Of a DNA stretch of 64,000 nt, positions 14,071 through 55,100 are shown in pieces. The notes beneath the pieces were generated by a model. It was not told where the DNA came from, did no database searches, and saw only the letters and a program-made list of their open reading frames with translations. Source of the stretch: Gordionus sp. m RMFG-2023. Lineage: Eukaryota > Nematomorpha > Gordioida > Chordodea > Parachordodidae. How positions within the stretch are numbered: position 1 is the stretch's first letter; every line of letters starts with the position of its first letter. The stretch lies in contig NC_088778.1 in assembly GCF_954871325.1 (NCBI RefSeq), positions 12,161,882 to 12,225,881 on the forward strand. Reading direction: 5' to 3'. The translations under genes and the position numbers were made by a program.

Positions 14071-15235
14071 GTTTGTGTATATGGTACTAAATATGCTTTA
14101 TATTAAAATTTAGAAGAAAAAGAAAAAATTGTTGAAATGTAACCCGTGAGCATTAAAGGTATTAGAAATATCAAAATTTAAATTTGTGATAGATCATATT
14201 GAATAAAAATTAAAATTGAGATGCTTGGAAATTTTTTAATTTTAAATATGGGGTAGACATTGGCCTGAAATTTTTTTTCCAGACATAGCCAGGCCTGATC
14301 AAAAAACCAAGTCCCATGCAACTTTCATAAAATTTTGCCATTTATTTCTATTGTAATTTAATAACAATTTCTTAAATTTAATTTTATAATCCATTTATTT
14401 CTTTTGTAATTTAATAACAACATCTTAAATTTAATTTTATATTTAGAATATAATTTAAATTTGTGATAGAAATCATATTGGGTATTTAAAATAGATATGC
14501 TTGAAAATTTTTAAATTTTAAATATGGACCAAACATTGGCCTGAAATTTTTTTCCTCAAACCTGGCCAACCCATAATGATTTTGTAATTTTTCCTCAAGC
14601 CTGGAGATAGGTAAATCTCTGAAAACCATATTGTTGGGAAAATTTTCTCAAGCCCGCCAAAGACCATAATAATTTTGTTAGTTGGGAACTGAAATATACA
14701 TAAAACTCATAACTCATTTAAAATAAAATCAGAATATGAAAGTTGCATGGGCTTAATTTTTTAATCAGGCCTGGCGATTTCTACAAAAAAATATTTTCAG
14801 GCCAATGTCTAGCCATATTTAAAATTAAAAAATTTTCAAGCATTTCTATTTTATATTTTACCCAATATGATTTCTATCACAAATCTAAATTTTATTATAA
14901 ATATAATATTAAATTTAAGACATTTTTATTAAATTACAATAAAAATAAATGGCAAAATTTTATAAAAGTTGAATTGGACATGGTTTTTTGATCAGGCCTG
15001 GCTATGCCTGCAAAAAAATTCCAGGCCAATGTATAAAACATATTTAAAATTCAAAAATCTTAAACTTCTCTATTTTAAATTTTATCCAATATGATTTCCA
15101 TTACAAATTTAAATTTTGATATTTCTAATACATGCTCATGGTATACATTGCAACAATTTTAACTTATTTTCTCCTAAATTTTAATATTTATATAAAATTT
15201 ATTAATAAAGTATATTTAGTACCATACACACAAAC
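14071..15235. mobile_element. Inverted-repeat MITE flanked by TA
   Basis: The left tip gtttgtgtatatggtac is mirrored by gtaccatacacacaaac-like sequence ending at 15235, and TA lies immediately outside both ends. The inverted match extends inward for about 450 bp per arm, including aggcctg/caggcct words near 14288 and 14769. No transposase is visible. TA flanks suggest a Tc1/mariner- or PIF-type origin, which is inference. Confidence 0.7.
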
Positions 15236-15344
15236 TAAATAACTACCCTTCAACCCCGTCAGCTAGTATAGTAATAAACGGCAAAATTTATAAAATATCA
15301 GTTATTAATTAATATAAAATATTTATTATATTCAAGTTGGTGCA

Positions 15345-15412
15345 TGCTTAAAACATATGCCTTTGAAACGGATGGTTTGTGGTTCGACTCTCATAAGAGC
15401 AAAAAAATAACA
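15345..15412 (+). ncRNA. tRNA-like (SINE-head-like) segment
   Basis: The stretch has a B-box-like ggttcgactct near 15390 and an A-box-like ttggtgcatgc about 50 bp upstream, spaced as in a tRNA or tRNA-derived SINE. The acceptor stem does not pair convincingly, so a working tRNA is unlikely. Confidence 0.35.
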
Positions 15413-15763
15413 TTACACTATATAGTCTCCTTAAATTTTAAATACATTAGGAAGATACAAAAACGATCATGTTTTGATTATGGAGATTATATATATTAGA
15501 TTACCATGCTTTTGTATTAATGTATATAAGTTATTTATTATATTTTATATAAACTAATAAAAATATATTTCATATTTGTTGCAGGCTCATTTTTTTTCTA
15601 TTATAATTAACCTCCTATCTTATGAAAATATTTAAAAACTATATAGGCTAAGAAAATACGGCCAAAGGCCGGGGAAAAGAGGGCAGAAGGCCCGTACAAA
15701 ATAGGATATTTATTAATCCCTCCCCCCTCTTAGGAAAATCCTCGTTACGCCTATGACTCAAGG

Positions 15764-16730
15764 CTTCAATATATTTGCATAATTTCAATCATTTTTAGTA
15801 ATTTTGTTTTATCAATTTATCTAACATAATAAATTCTGATGTGAGTTAACATCGAGAGTGTCCTGGCTAAGATTTCAAATTAACCAGCATCTAATATTTG
15901 TGTGGCTATGTAATTCAAGATTATTACTATAGCTGCTGAGAGCATATGATTGCATATTTTAGATAAGCAATCATGGTCAACTATGTAGTCGTTTATATGT
16001 CATTAATAATGGAAGATAATCTTTTATAAATTTAATATCTCACAATAATTTTCTCGATTACCTATCTAGCTTCCAACATGACATCTAAGAAAGAGGAAGC
16101 TAAAACAACCATATAGTTTTATGATTTGGATTGGTCGTTTATATTCTCTTCTTCATGAATTGTTGATTTAGTTAGGCCTACAAATTTTTCATTATTAATC
16201 CATTCTATAAAATATTGTCTAAAATAGTAACAGAGAGTTATATTAGTTTCATGACCTTTTGTCATTGTAAGCTGCTAAAATTATATTGCTTTATATGGTT
16301 TTTAAAAACCATTATCAATTGAGGCATATGTATGAATTAATTAACCTTTTTATCACTTGTAATTCTTTAGAAGCAAAATTTTTTAATATCAGCACTCAAA
16401 AATATTTTATCCTATATATAAATAGATTTTGTATTAAAAAATATTATGTTTAGTAATGTCTTGTTTTGTATTGTTTTTATTATTTATAAGCTATTTCATT
16501 TTGTATACATAGTATAATAAATGACAAAATATGAAATTCAGAATAATTGGTCATAGTTGTTAACAAATTTTAAAAAAGTATAATATATTAATATAAACCC
16601 AGTCAAAGACCAAGCAAAAGCGGGCCGAAGACCCGCAAATAAGGAGTATAGGGGACTTCGCCCTAAAAATTTTTTAGTAGAGCCCTTTGAGATTTTAAAG
16701 GCTAGCGACGTCCCTAACCCTGTGAGCAAA
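15764..16730. repeat. Interspersed repeat A, copy 2, right part
   Basis: It continues the match to 899-1690 after the 8.7-kb insertion. It ends in a GC-rich segment (cgggccgaagacccgc near 16620) and ggctagcgacg, the same end as in copy 1. The same ggccgaaggcccgc module ends the 11.5-kb element at 63642, so repeat A probably belongs to the same superfamily. Confidence 0.6.
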
Positions 16731-17122
16731 ACATATTTCCAGAAAATTAAATTTTCAAATATTTAACATACGATTTGATTAAAATGACAATATTTATTAA
16801 AGTTTTGAAACATTTCGAATCTTTAAAATAGGTTTTGGAAGCAACCTAGTGAAAAATATAAAATAAACCTTTTCTCAAATTTTAAGAGTAAAACGTTTAC
16901 TTTTTAAAATATATTTAATGAAAAATTCAAATTATATACTTGATATTTATAATGGCTATTCTAGATTTTAAATAAATATTATCCTAAATACAGTTTCAAT
17001 TATTAACAAAAGTTAATGATATTTGTTTTCTTTCTTATTCCATTATATGAGTCATTAATTATATTTGCTTTACTATTTATTATATATATTTTGCCCACGA
17101 AATTATCTATCCTTTTCTCTTG

Positions 17123-47025
<29,903 letters not shown>

Positions 47026-47185
47026 TTCAATGGTGCCATTTTTGATTTTATCATTAAACATTTGAGCGCACAAGTTTTGTACAAGAATGCTTGATATTTT
47101 TGTCGTTAATTTTCTTATTATTTTTTTTACATGCTTCTAATTTGAGAATTTGGATTTCGTTTTTTCCTCCTTCATCAAATTGAAT

Positions 47186-47191
47186 AATAAA
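47186..47191 (+). terminator. Polyadenylation signal AATAAA of the USP gene
   Basis: AATAAA lies 161 bp after the USP stop codon and is followed by a T-rich stretch. The position is typical for a 3' UTR end; the cleavage site is inferred. Confidence 0.55.
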
Positions 47192-47535
47192 CTTTATTTT
47201 TCTTTCCATTTTATTAAGTCATAGCTAGATCAAATTATTATAGTAATAAAAAGTCTTTTTGTAAATATTGACAACTATTGTAGTAATTATTATATATAAA
47301 ATATGTCTGTGTTAATGATAAATATATTGTAAATGAATAATTATATTATATCTTTTATGTTTGTGAATTATAAAAATTATTTTAAATGTATGTATATTTT
47401 CTTTAATTTTCTAAAAATTGTGTTTTTGAATGAATCCAAAAATCAACTTTTATTTTTGAAACAGAAATATATAAATAATAAACCATAATGTATAATTAGA
47501 AATCATTTATATTTTAAAATAAATAATGCAAATCA
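47192..47535. other. Convergent intergenic spacer
   Basis: AT-rich spacer between the 3' ends of the + strand USP gene and the minus-strand coiled-coil gene. No element was recognised. Confidence 0.5.
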
Positions 47536-47541
47536 TTTATT
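47536..47541 (-). terminator. Polyadenylation signal of the minus-strand coiled-coil gene
   Basis: AATAAA on the minus strand, about 80 bp beyond the stop codon at 47620. Inferred from position only. Confidence 0.4.
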
Positions 47542-47619
47542 TTTAATTTTAGTTTTTTAACAGTTATATTGGAAGTTGAACAATCACATTTTCTCTTTAG
47601 GTCACTTAGAAGATTTTTT

Positions 47620-48576
47620 TTATAGAATACGTTGCGAACTATCAGGTATAGGAATTTTATAAGCTGATAAACTTGGTTCTGGTGTACCGCTTATAATGAT
47701 GGTAGGGTTAGCTTGATCGATGCTATCATCTTTCTTATTTAAAGTTTCTGTTTCTGACTCCGCTATGTCGCCTATGATAAAAGAAACGCTTTTAGTCAAG
47801 GGAATAATTAGATCCTTAGAATCTTTTCTCTCTTGTTCTTTTAAATTTATTTCTTTCTCATTTGACCAATCAGGGGACGAAGGATTTAACGACGGCTTCC
47901 CCTTAATTTTTTTATGGGATAATACACACTCGCTATTATTTACTGAAGACAAGGTAGTCAACATTTCGAATGGGTCCATCTCATATGCGTCCTTAGTATA
48001 TACAGGTGTTTGGTAACTTCTATTTTTCTCTTTTTTCGGGTAATTATAAGATTCAGAAATGAGACTTTTATATGCGCCTTCTATGTTGGACTCAATCTCT
48101 TTGTCTAGTTTTTCTCGTTCGTTTGATATCATCCTTCGAGCGTCTTCGACGTATACCTTGAAATTCTCTCTGGACTGAGGATCGATTAGCGAATCTTTTT
48201 CTTCTTTTTTGCTTCGTTCTTTTTTACGGATAAATTCGCGGTTTTTAATGGTAATTTCATCGAATAACCAGGTTTTATTTTCCCAACTTCCTATGGCCGC
48301 ATCACTAATAATATTAGATATTCTATTCTCTAGCGATGGATCCAATCTTTTATCTAAACGTTTCATCAATGTTCTACCCAATTTAATTCCCTTATCAGGA
48401 GCCTGGATTTTTTTATCAATATCTTTTTCCATGCCAGCCTTCATGTGTGTGAAATCATTATTTATCATGATCTTTAAATTATCTATTTTTTGTTGGAACT
48501 CTTTGTTGAAATTCATCACATCCTTTTGCCATTCTTTGAGTAAAGCATTTTTGCCTTTTCCCAAGTTTCCGGCTTT
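47620..48576 (-). CDS. Coiled-coil protein of unknown function, 3' exon
   Basis: A long open minus-strand frame of about 318 residues, ending at TAA at 47620. The first half is highly charged and helical (KNALLKEWQKDVMNF, KKERSKKEEKDSL, ENFKVYVEDARRM). The second half is Ser/Pro/Thr-rich and probably disordered. I recognise no domain. I place the 5' boundary at 48576 because a ttttaaag acceptor there is in phase 0 with a gtttaa donor at the end of the next open frame upstream (48667), giving a 90-bp intron. Alternatively translation starts at ATG 48591 as a separate gene. Codon use and length make a real gene very likely. Confidence 0.75.
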   Translation of the reverse strand, partial: KAGNLGKGKNALLKEWQKDVMNFNKEFQQKIDNLKIMINNDFTHMKAGMEKDIDKKIQAPDKGIKLGRTLMKRLDKRLDPSLENRISNIISDAAIGSWENKTWLFDEITIKNREFIRKKERSKKEEKDSLIDPQSRENFKVYVEDARRMISNEREKLDKEIESNIEGAYKSLISESYNYPKKEKNRSYQTPVYTKDAYEMDPFEMLTTLSSVNNSECVLSHKKIKGKPSLNPSSPDWSNEKEINLKEQERKDSKDLIIPLTKSVSFIIGDIAESETETLNKKDDSIDQANPTIIISGTPEPSLSAYKIPIPDSSQRIL

Positions 48577-48666
48577 CTTTAAAACGTCCATTTTCAAATT
48601 TTCTTTAACTTTAATGGTGAAAATTTTTTAAAATATAAAATTTTATGAATACCTCACGTTTTAAAC

Positions 48667-49294
48667 AATCCTTAAATTAAATTTTTTGAATAGCCTATAT
48701 AACCATTTAAAAGCCTGAAATTGGAATTCAAATATTCGACCAATCTGTTTACCTTTATTTTCAAAATCGGCTTTCTCTTCTATCCAGTTATTTAAAACAT
48801 TCTCAACGCTTTTTTTCCATCTTTTTTCGAACGCGTGTCGTAGGGCTTCAATTCTTTTGGCTACAACAACGTCTTCCATTCTATCACTTTCTTCTTCTAG
48901 ATTTTTCAAGGACATTGCATTTTGCTCTTCCCATTCCTCGTTCAGTTTCTTTTTCTCTTTGTTCCAGAACAATCTTAACTCTTCCACGAAGGCTTCGTCC
49001 TTTTCCCTTTGCTTGGTTTCTACGGTGGTCGTGAAAATTTCAAAATCTCCATCTATATCTTCTATATATGTCTCGAAATTGCCGTATAGTCCATCCAAAA
49101 ATCTTCTAAACTCTTTGTTGAGCTCACGCATAAAATTTTTTCCTGAAGAATCGACCCAACTCTTCAATATAATTTCTCTCTCTTTTTTGAAATTTTGTAT
49201 CGCGCTTAAACGTTTTCTTTGCCATTCGCGATGGAGCGTTACTCTTTTCTCCTTATTCACTTGGGCCAATTGACTTGGAATAATATTGTGATAT
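48667..49294 (-). CDS. Coiled-coil protein of unknown function, upstream exon
   Basis: An open minus-strand frame rich in Lys, Glu, Arg and Trp (HREWQRKRL, FWNKEKKKLNEEWEEQ, ALRHAFEKRWKKSVENVLNN), strongly helical and coiled-coil-like. No ATG exists at its start; an acceptor-like ttaacag at 49295 suggests an internal exon whose 5' partner I could not find. It stops at TAA 48661-48663 if read through, or joins the 47620-48576 exon in phase 0 by a gtttaa donor. Both parts share K-E-W repeats (REWQRK, KEWQKD), supporting one gene. No family recognised. Confidence 0.65.
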
Positions 49295-49485
49295 CTGTTA
49301 ACGTTATCTGTAACTGTTTATTTTGGTATTAATTGTGAAATTGATTAAAGAAAAGTAGGTGATTCTGAATATTTGGGGATTGGTATTCGAAATTTACAAA
49401 TTGGAAGAATAGCCAAATATTTGATTATAAATTTAGTAAATTATTCGATTCAAATAAAAGCAAATATTAAATATTTCCATAATTA

Positions 49486-49660
49486 GAGGTCAGCGTGACC
49501 TGGCCCGTGAAGTTTAGCGAATTTACTTAACCCTAAGCTTAAAAAAATTGCGACGTTTTGGTCTGTAAAAATATTTCGCACAAGTTACAAGGCCCAAAAA
49601 ATTTTTTGCCCGACCCACACTTCTAGGTCTCAGGCCGGCCCGATCTCTAATGCGGATATC
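49486..49660. mobile_element. Small inverted-repeat MITE
   Basis: ttagaggtcagcgtgacctg at the left is mirrored by ggcccgatctctaa at the right, and the interior is GC-richer than its surroundings. The tips recall the 43006-43311 MITE (tagagat...). No clear duplication was found. Confidence 0.45.
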
Positions 49661-49730
49661 TTGTTATTCAAATATTTTTTTGGCTTATTCGTAATAGGAT
49701 AATTTTCAACATAAATAAATATTAAAAGAT

Positions 49731-50527
49731 TTAACTTTTTATCAAATCTTTTTCAAATTTTTTCTTGAATCTGGATTTTTTTATCATCTTTTCAACCATG
49801 ATAGGAGAGGGAGTATATCTATGATCTTTTTTAAAGACCATTTCTTCGGATCCACCCGACTTTAAAGTGTAATTTTTCTCAGTGTTATTAAGTTTTATGT
49901 CGACATACTTTTTTTTATTATCAGGATTCTCGTGCAGATCAATATCAATATTGATAGTGATCTTTATATAATAGTTATGTAAAAAATTGTTTTTTTTTTA
50001 GTTATGGTAGTATTTAACAAAAATTTAAAATCGATTTCTTAAATTAATAATGATAACCTCATCTTCCGTCTCACCTTGATCGTTATCTAATCAAAAATAT
50101 TAAGAATTTTCAAATTATTATATTATTAACATTTAAAATTACTTAAATGATGTCTATTTAAACTTTCTTTTTCTGCTATTCGATTTAGCATAATTTGGGT
50201 CCAAGATTTTCGATTTTTTAAAGACATATTTTGTTCTAGTTTTAATTGCGCTTCATCCCTTTTTGCCTTAGATAAATCCACAGCTAAGTCCCTTTCTGGG
50301 AACATAATATACTCGTGCATTTCTTGAGCCATATACGTAGGGGTTATATATTTTGTCTGGTCCACTAGGTAACTAAAATTTTTTAACCTATCTATTTTTG
50401 TCATGAGTCCCGAAGATCTATAAGGAGACTTCGCCAACGGTATCTGATTTTTAATTATGTTGGAGACTACATTCCTCCCAAATCTGTCAGAGGAATATGT
50501 CCTTTCATAATCCAGTCCCATCTGCAT
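49731..50527 (-). CDS. Small protein of unknown function, three exons with a microexon
   Basis: Exons on the minus strand are 50527-50143, 50086-50058 (29 nt) and 49961-49731, with introns of 56 and 96 bp. All junctions are GT-AG and phases agree (1, then 0), giving 214 residues ending at TAA. The start is ATG 50527, with a stop codon directly upstream; tgcag before the second ATG could also be an acceptor, so an earlier exon is possible. Contents: a basic and Tyr/Ser-rich N-terminus, RLKNFSYLVDQTKYITPTYM, an acidic microexon segment (NDQGETEDE), and a C-terminus with KKKYVDIKLNN and a Lys-rich end. I recognise no family. No signal peptide or membrane span is visible. Confidence 0.75.
50058..50086 (-). 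CDS. 29-nt microexon of the small minus-strand gene
   Basis: Flanked by an attag acceptor and a gttatc donor. It encodes NDQGETEDE with matching phases on both sides. An alternative donor gtgaga inside it would shorten it. Confidence 0.55.
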
Positions 50528-52089
50528 TTAAAGGAATGATACTATTTACATCGAAGTACACAATTATTTATGAGCCATGAGGATTATAACCAAGTCTACT
50601 AAAATAACAATTATGTTAACGAATAATAAAATATACTGTGTCGATTTTTCCATAAAAATGAAATGTAATGTCATTATTACGTCGCAAAATTTAAATATAG
50701 ATGTAACACGTTTTTCACAAAAAGTTATTTCAAAAAACTTAAATATGGGTTAGACATCTAAAACATATCAACATAAACACAAATTTTTATAGAGCAGGCT
50801 AGAAATATAGAATGAAACAATAGATGATTTTATAGATTGTGGATTACAATTACTTATAAAGCGTTTTCTGTTGTAACAGCTATTTTTTCTAAATTGGTCG
50901 ATCAATATACTAACCAAAGCTAAGAATAACGCCGTTTTAAATTTTGCCTTTTACCAATCTTTGCAAGCAAAATTTTGTGTGTATTAATATTTTTACCAAA
51001 ATCATTTTAATATGGTAATTTAATTATTTTCAAGATTCCAATGATGATTCAATAATTTTTGGAACACTAATTTTGACGTTATAGCATTTATAGAAGATAA
51101 TTTTAAATAAAAAATAACGCCATTTGAATTTCGTGTTTTAACCAATGTTTTAAATGGTCATAACTATATTTTAGAGTATATTTTAGAGTGAAGGATCTTG
51201 TGCTTTTGAAAATCTGTAAAAACAAGGTTTCACTGTTATTTTTTAATTTTAAATGCTCCTTTGAATTCCAATTGATCGAATTGTCCAGAAGAAAATTCTT
51301 AATATAAATAATGAAGAAATTAATAATACGGTCATAACCTGGAACACCTACATAGAGAGGCAATTTAAAAGATCACATCAAATCTACTTGCATGTATTTG
51401 CAACAGAATGATTTATTCTTTGGGTTATAAACTTTAAAGTGAAATTTTTATATCTTAAATACACGTTTTAGTTTAATGATAGGCCAAGAAAAAATTCTTT
51501 ATTTACTTTAACCAAAAGATAAAAGATATTATTTCCCCAAAAAATATAAAGATGGGACCTTTATAGAATAAACAAAAGTTGTTTTTAGGTCGAGTCTAAG
51601 TTTGTATTGGAATTTGAGAGTATTCACGTAAGTGTGGTATGCAAGGCAAATAAATAATTCTATTCTTATAAATTAAAAATGTTTGATCTAAGCACTGCCG
51701 GCATTGTTGGGGACAATTCCTAGAAGACTTCACTTCGTTATTAAAGCTAAAATGACCCATATTAGTGTGTTATATTCATGAATATCAATATTTGTTGCTA
51801 TAACTCACACATTCAGCCTTTTTTTAAAACAAATTCTTATTTATATGGGCTATTATATGTATATTTAATATTTTTATTTGACAATATATTAAATATTTCT
51901 TCCTATCTTAATATGTGTTTATTGCATATGTAAAAACCGGTATTATTTTTGGTTTTGGCTAGTATAAAATTTTGTTCATGTCGTACAGATCATAATTAAC
52001 ACTTTCTATATATCATTTAAAATCATATTAAAATTTTATATAAATCATTTATTTGATACGTGATATTAAGTGCACTAGCCCTAAAAATG
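50528..52089. other. Intergenic region between two minus-strand genes
   Basis: AT-rich, with no exon supported on either strand. The 86-codon minus-strand frame at 51103-51363 is compositionally like the surroundings and is not called. The promoter of the gene at 49731-50527 should lie here, but no motif can be assigned. Confidence 0.45.
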
Positions 52090-52176
52090 TCATGGACTCG
52101 CCAATCGCACATCTTTCACCGGCTTAATAATTTTTTCATGTATCCATCTATTCAGTTCTTCGCCCACAAGATCAAT
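52090..52176 (-). CDS. Last exon of the right-edge minus-strand gene
   Basis: Encodes IDLVGEELNRWIHEKIIKP and VKDVRLASP then TGA, after a ttcaaag acceptor. It lies 18 bp outside the target duplication of the 11.5-kb element. Confidence 0.7.
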   Translation of the reverse strand: MDLVGEELNRWIHEKIIKPVKDVRLASP

Positions 52177-55100
52177 CTTTGAATAAGGTATATGTCTTGG
52201 TGCATAGATGTAGCCAGAAGGGGGGGGGGCAAGGGGAAATCCCCAACCCCTTCAGAAATTTATCACTTTTTGTAAATATCATTTTTAGCTAATAAAAAAA
52301 AATTCCCCTTAGTCCTCCCCCCACTTCCTGACCCTCAAATATGTATGCATATATCTTAAATAATAATTTAAAAGAAAGAATGTAAAAGTTGATATTTTTT
52401 ATAAAACTATATAGATTTTTGGGAAAATGAATTAATAAATATGTAAAATGAACCAAAAATGTTTTTTAATAAATGGAATATAAGCCAAAGATAAGTCTTA
52501 AGACAGAAGCGAAATGTATTATAATTATTAATAATAGATCCATAAAATTACTAAATAATATAATATATCAAATATAATTTTTTATAAAGTAAGTAATTTT
52601 AATTTATTTATCTTAATAAAAGTAAAATATAATTATAAAACTATTGATAAAATAAAATCATAAATTAAAAAAATATTAAAACACAATACAAACAGTGGAA
52701 TATTATATGTCGTAGATTTACAGTATATCTAATTATCAAATGACAATCAAGTAATTTTTACCAATATAGCGAATTATATATTTTACAGAAAACTATAAAA
52801 TATTGATAAGGACATCAGAAAATATCTTTTAAAGACATTGGGGGATGAATAATATGAAGATAAATTTAAATATCATTTTTACTTAAAATAAATAGATGGC
52901 GTTAAATAATTGAATGCAAATTGTTGCTATATTTAATATCAAGAGCATTGATTAGTAAAATTTGTTAAATTATTAACTGTAATATATTCTCTAACTGTCA
53001 AATATAGTGTTGTTAATCGACTAAATTTAGTCGACTAACACACGACTAACTAATAGTTTTAGTCGAAAAATTCGACTAAAAACTTTAGCAACTAAATTAG
53101 TCTATTAGTCGACTAATTTGGTCGACTAATTTAGTCGACTAAAACGACTAATATAGTCGACTAAAACGACTAACATAGTCGACTAAAACGACTAACATAG
53201 TCGACTAAAACGACTAAAACGACTAATATAGTCGACTAAAACGACTAACATAGTCGACTAAAACGACTAATTTAGTCGACTAAAACGACTAATTTAGTCG
53301 ACTAAAACGACTAATTTAGTCGACTAAAAGAACTAATTAAGTCGACTAAAAGAACTAATATAGTCGACTAAATTAAGTCATTAAACATAACATAATCGTT
53401 ATTTTTGATAAATTTTTTATGTAAAAATATATGTTGTAAAGATGTAAAAATAAAATTTCAGTGAAGATGTACCATCATAGAAAAATATTAATTGTTATTT
53501 TTGAAAAGTAAATAGATAAAAATATATTTATTGTAAAAGTGTTAAAAAAAATTTCAGTGAAGATGTACCATAGAAGAGTGACAATTGTCATAATCGTTAT
53601 TTTTGAACTTTTTTGAATTTTTTTAAAGTAAATAGGTAAAAATATATATTGTAAAGATGTTAAAATAAAATTTCAGTGAAGATTTACCATAGAAAAGTGA
53701 CAATTGTCATAATCATTATTTGTGAACTTTTTTGAATTTTTTCAAAGCAAATAGGTAAAAATATATATTGTAAAGATGTTAAAATAAAATTTCAGTGAAG
53801 ATGTACCATAGAAAAGAGACAATTGTCATAATCGTTATTTTTGAACTTTTTTGAATTTTTTCAAAGCAAATAGGTAAAAATATATATTGTAAAGATGTTG
53901 AAATAAAATTTCAGTGAAGATGTACCATAGAAAAGTGACAATTGTCATAATCGTTATTTTTGAACTTTTTGATTTTTCAAGCAAATGGTAAAAATATATT
54001 GTAAAGATGTTGAAATATATTCAGTGAAGATGTCATAGAAAAGTGACAATTGTCATAATCGTTATTTGTGAATTTTTTAAAACAAAATTATAAAAATATA
54101 TATTGTAAAGATGTTAAAATAAAATTTCAGTGAAGATGTACCATAGAAAGGTGACAATAGTCATAATCGTTATTTTTGAACTTTTTTGAATTTTTTTAAA
54201 GTAAATAGGTAAAAATATATATTGTAAAGATGTTAAAATAAAATTTCAGTGAAGATGTACCATAGAAAGGTGACAATTGTCATAATCGTTATTTTTGAAC
54301 TTTTTTGAATTTTTTAAAGTAAATAGGTAAAAATATATATTGTAAAGATGTTAAAATAAAATTTCAGTGAAGATGTACCAGAGAAAAGTGATAATCGTCA
54401 TAATCATTATTTTTTAATTTTTTTAAATTTTTTCAAAGCAAATAGGTAAAAATATATATTGTAAAGATGTTAAAATAAAATTTCAGTGAAGATGTACCAT
54501 AGAAAAGTGACAATTGTCATAATCGTTATTTTTGAACTTTTTTGAATTTTTTCAAAGCAAATAGGTAAAAATATATATTGTAAAGATGTTGAAATAAAAT
54601 TTCAGTGAAGATGTACCATAGAAAAGTGACAATTGTCATAATCGTTATTTTTGAACTTTTTTGATTTTTTTCAAAGCAAATAGGTAAAAATATATATTGT
54701 AAAGATGTTGAAATATAATTTCAGTGAAGATGTACCATAGAAAAGTGACAATTGTCATAATCGTTATTTGTGAACTTTTTTGAAATTTTTTAAAACAAAT
54801 AGGTAAAAATATATATTGTAAAGATGTTAAAATAAAATTTCAGTGAAGATGTACCATAGAAAGGTGACAATTGTCATAATCGTTATTTTTGAACTTTTTT
54901 GAATTTTTTTAAAGTAAATAGGTAAAAATATATATTGTAAAGATGTTAAAATAAAATTTCAGTGAAGATGTACCAGAGAAAAGTGATAATCGTCATAATC
55001 ATTATTTTTTAACTTTTTTATATTTTTTCAAAGCAAATAGGTAAAAATATATATTGTAAAGATGTTAAAATAAAATTTCAGTGAAGATGTACCATAGAAA

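Larger units (their letters stand above)
7040..15755 (+). mobile_element. 8.7-kb hAT-like element with 8-bp target duplication
   Basis: The tips are tataagcgtagtcaagg on the left and, read inverted, cataggcgtaacgagg on the right, a cataggcgtagcc-type hAT end. The flanks carry the 8-bp duplication actcaagg (7032-7039 and 15756-15763), and repeat A copy 1 shows the unoccupied site at 891-898. The left 900 bp match 52203-53006, and 15460-15755 matches (inverted in part) 63390-63733, so it belongs to the same family as the 11.5-kb element further right. Inside lie a smaller hAT copy, a foldback element and a MITE. No transposase of its own is visible. Confidence 0.85.

Noticed and set aside
14743-14991. 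82-codon ORF
   Set aside because: Lies in the arm of the inverted-repeat MITE and has the composition of the repeat.
47720-49273. Plus-strand ORFs opposite the coiled-coil gene (47720-48016, 48209-48631, 48857-49273)
   Set aside because: Antisense shadows of the Lys/Glu-rich minus-strand frames, which explains their Ser/Phe/Leu-rich composition.
51103-51363. 86-codon minus-strand ORF in the intergenic region
   Set aside because: No similarity recognised, no flanking splice sites that join it to neighbouring genes, and composition equal to the background.
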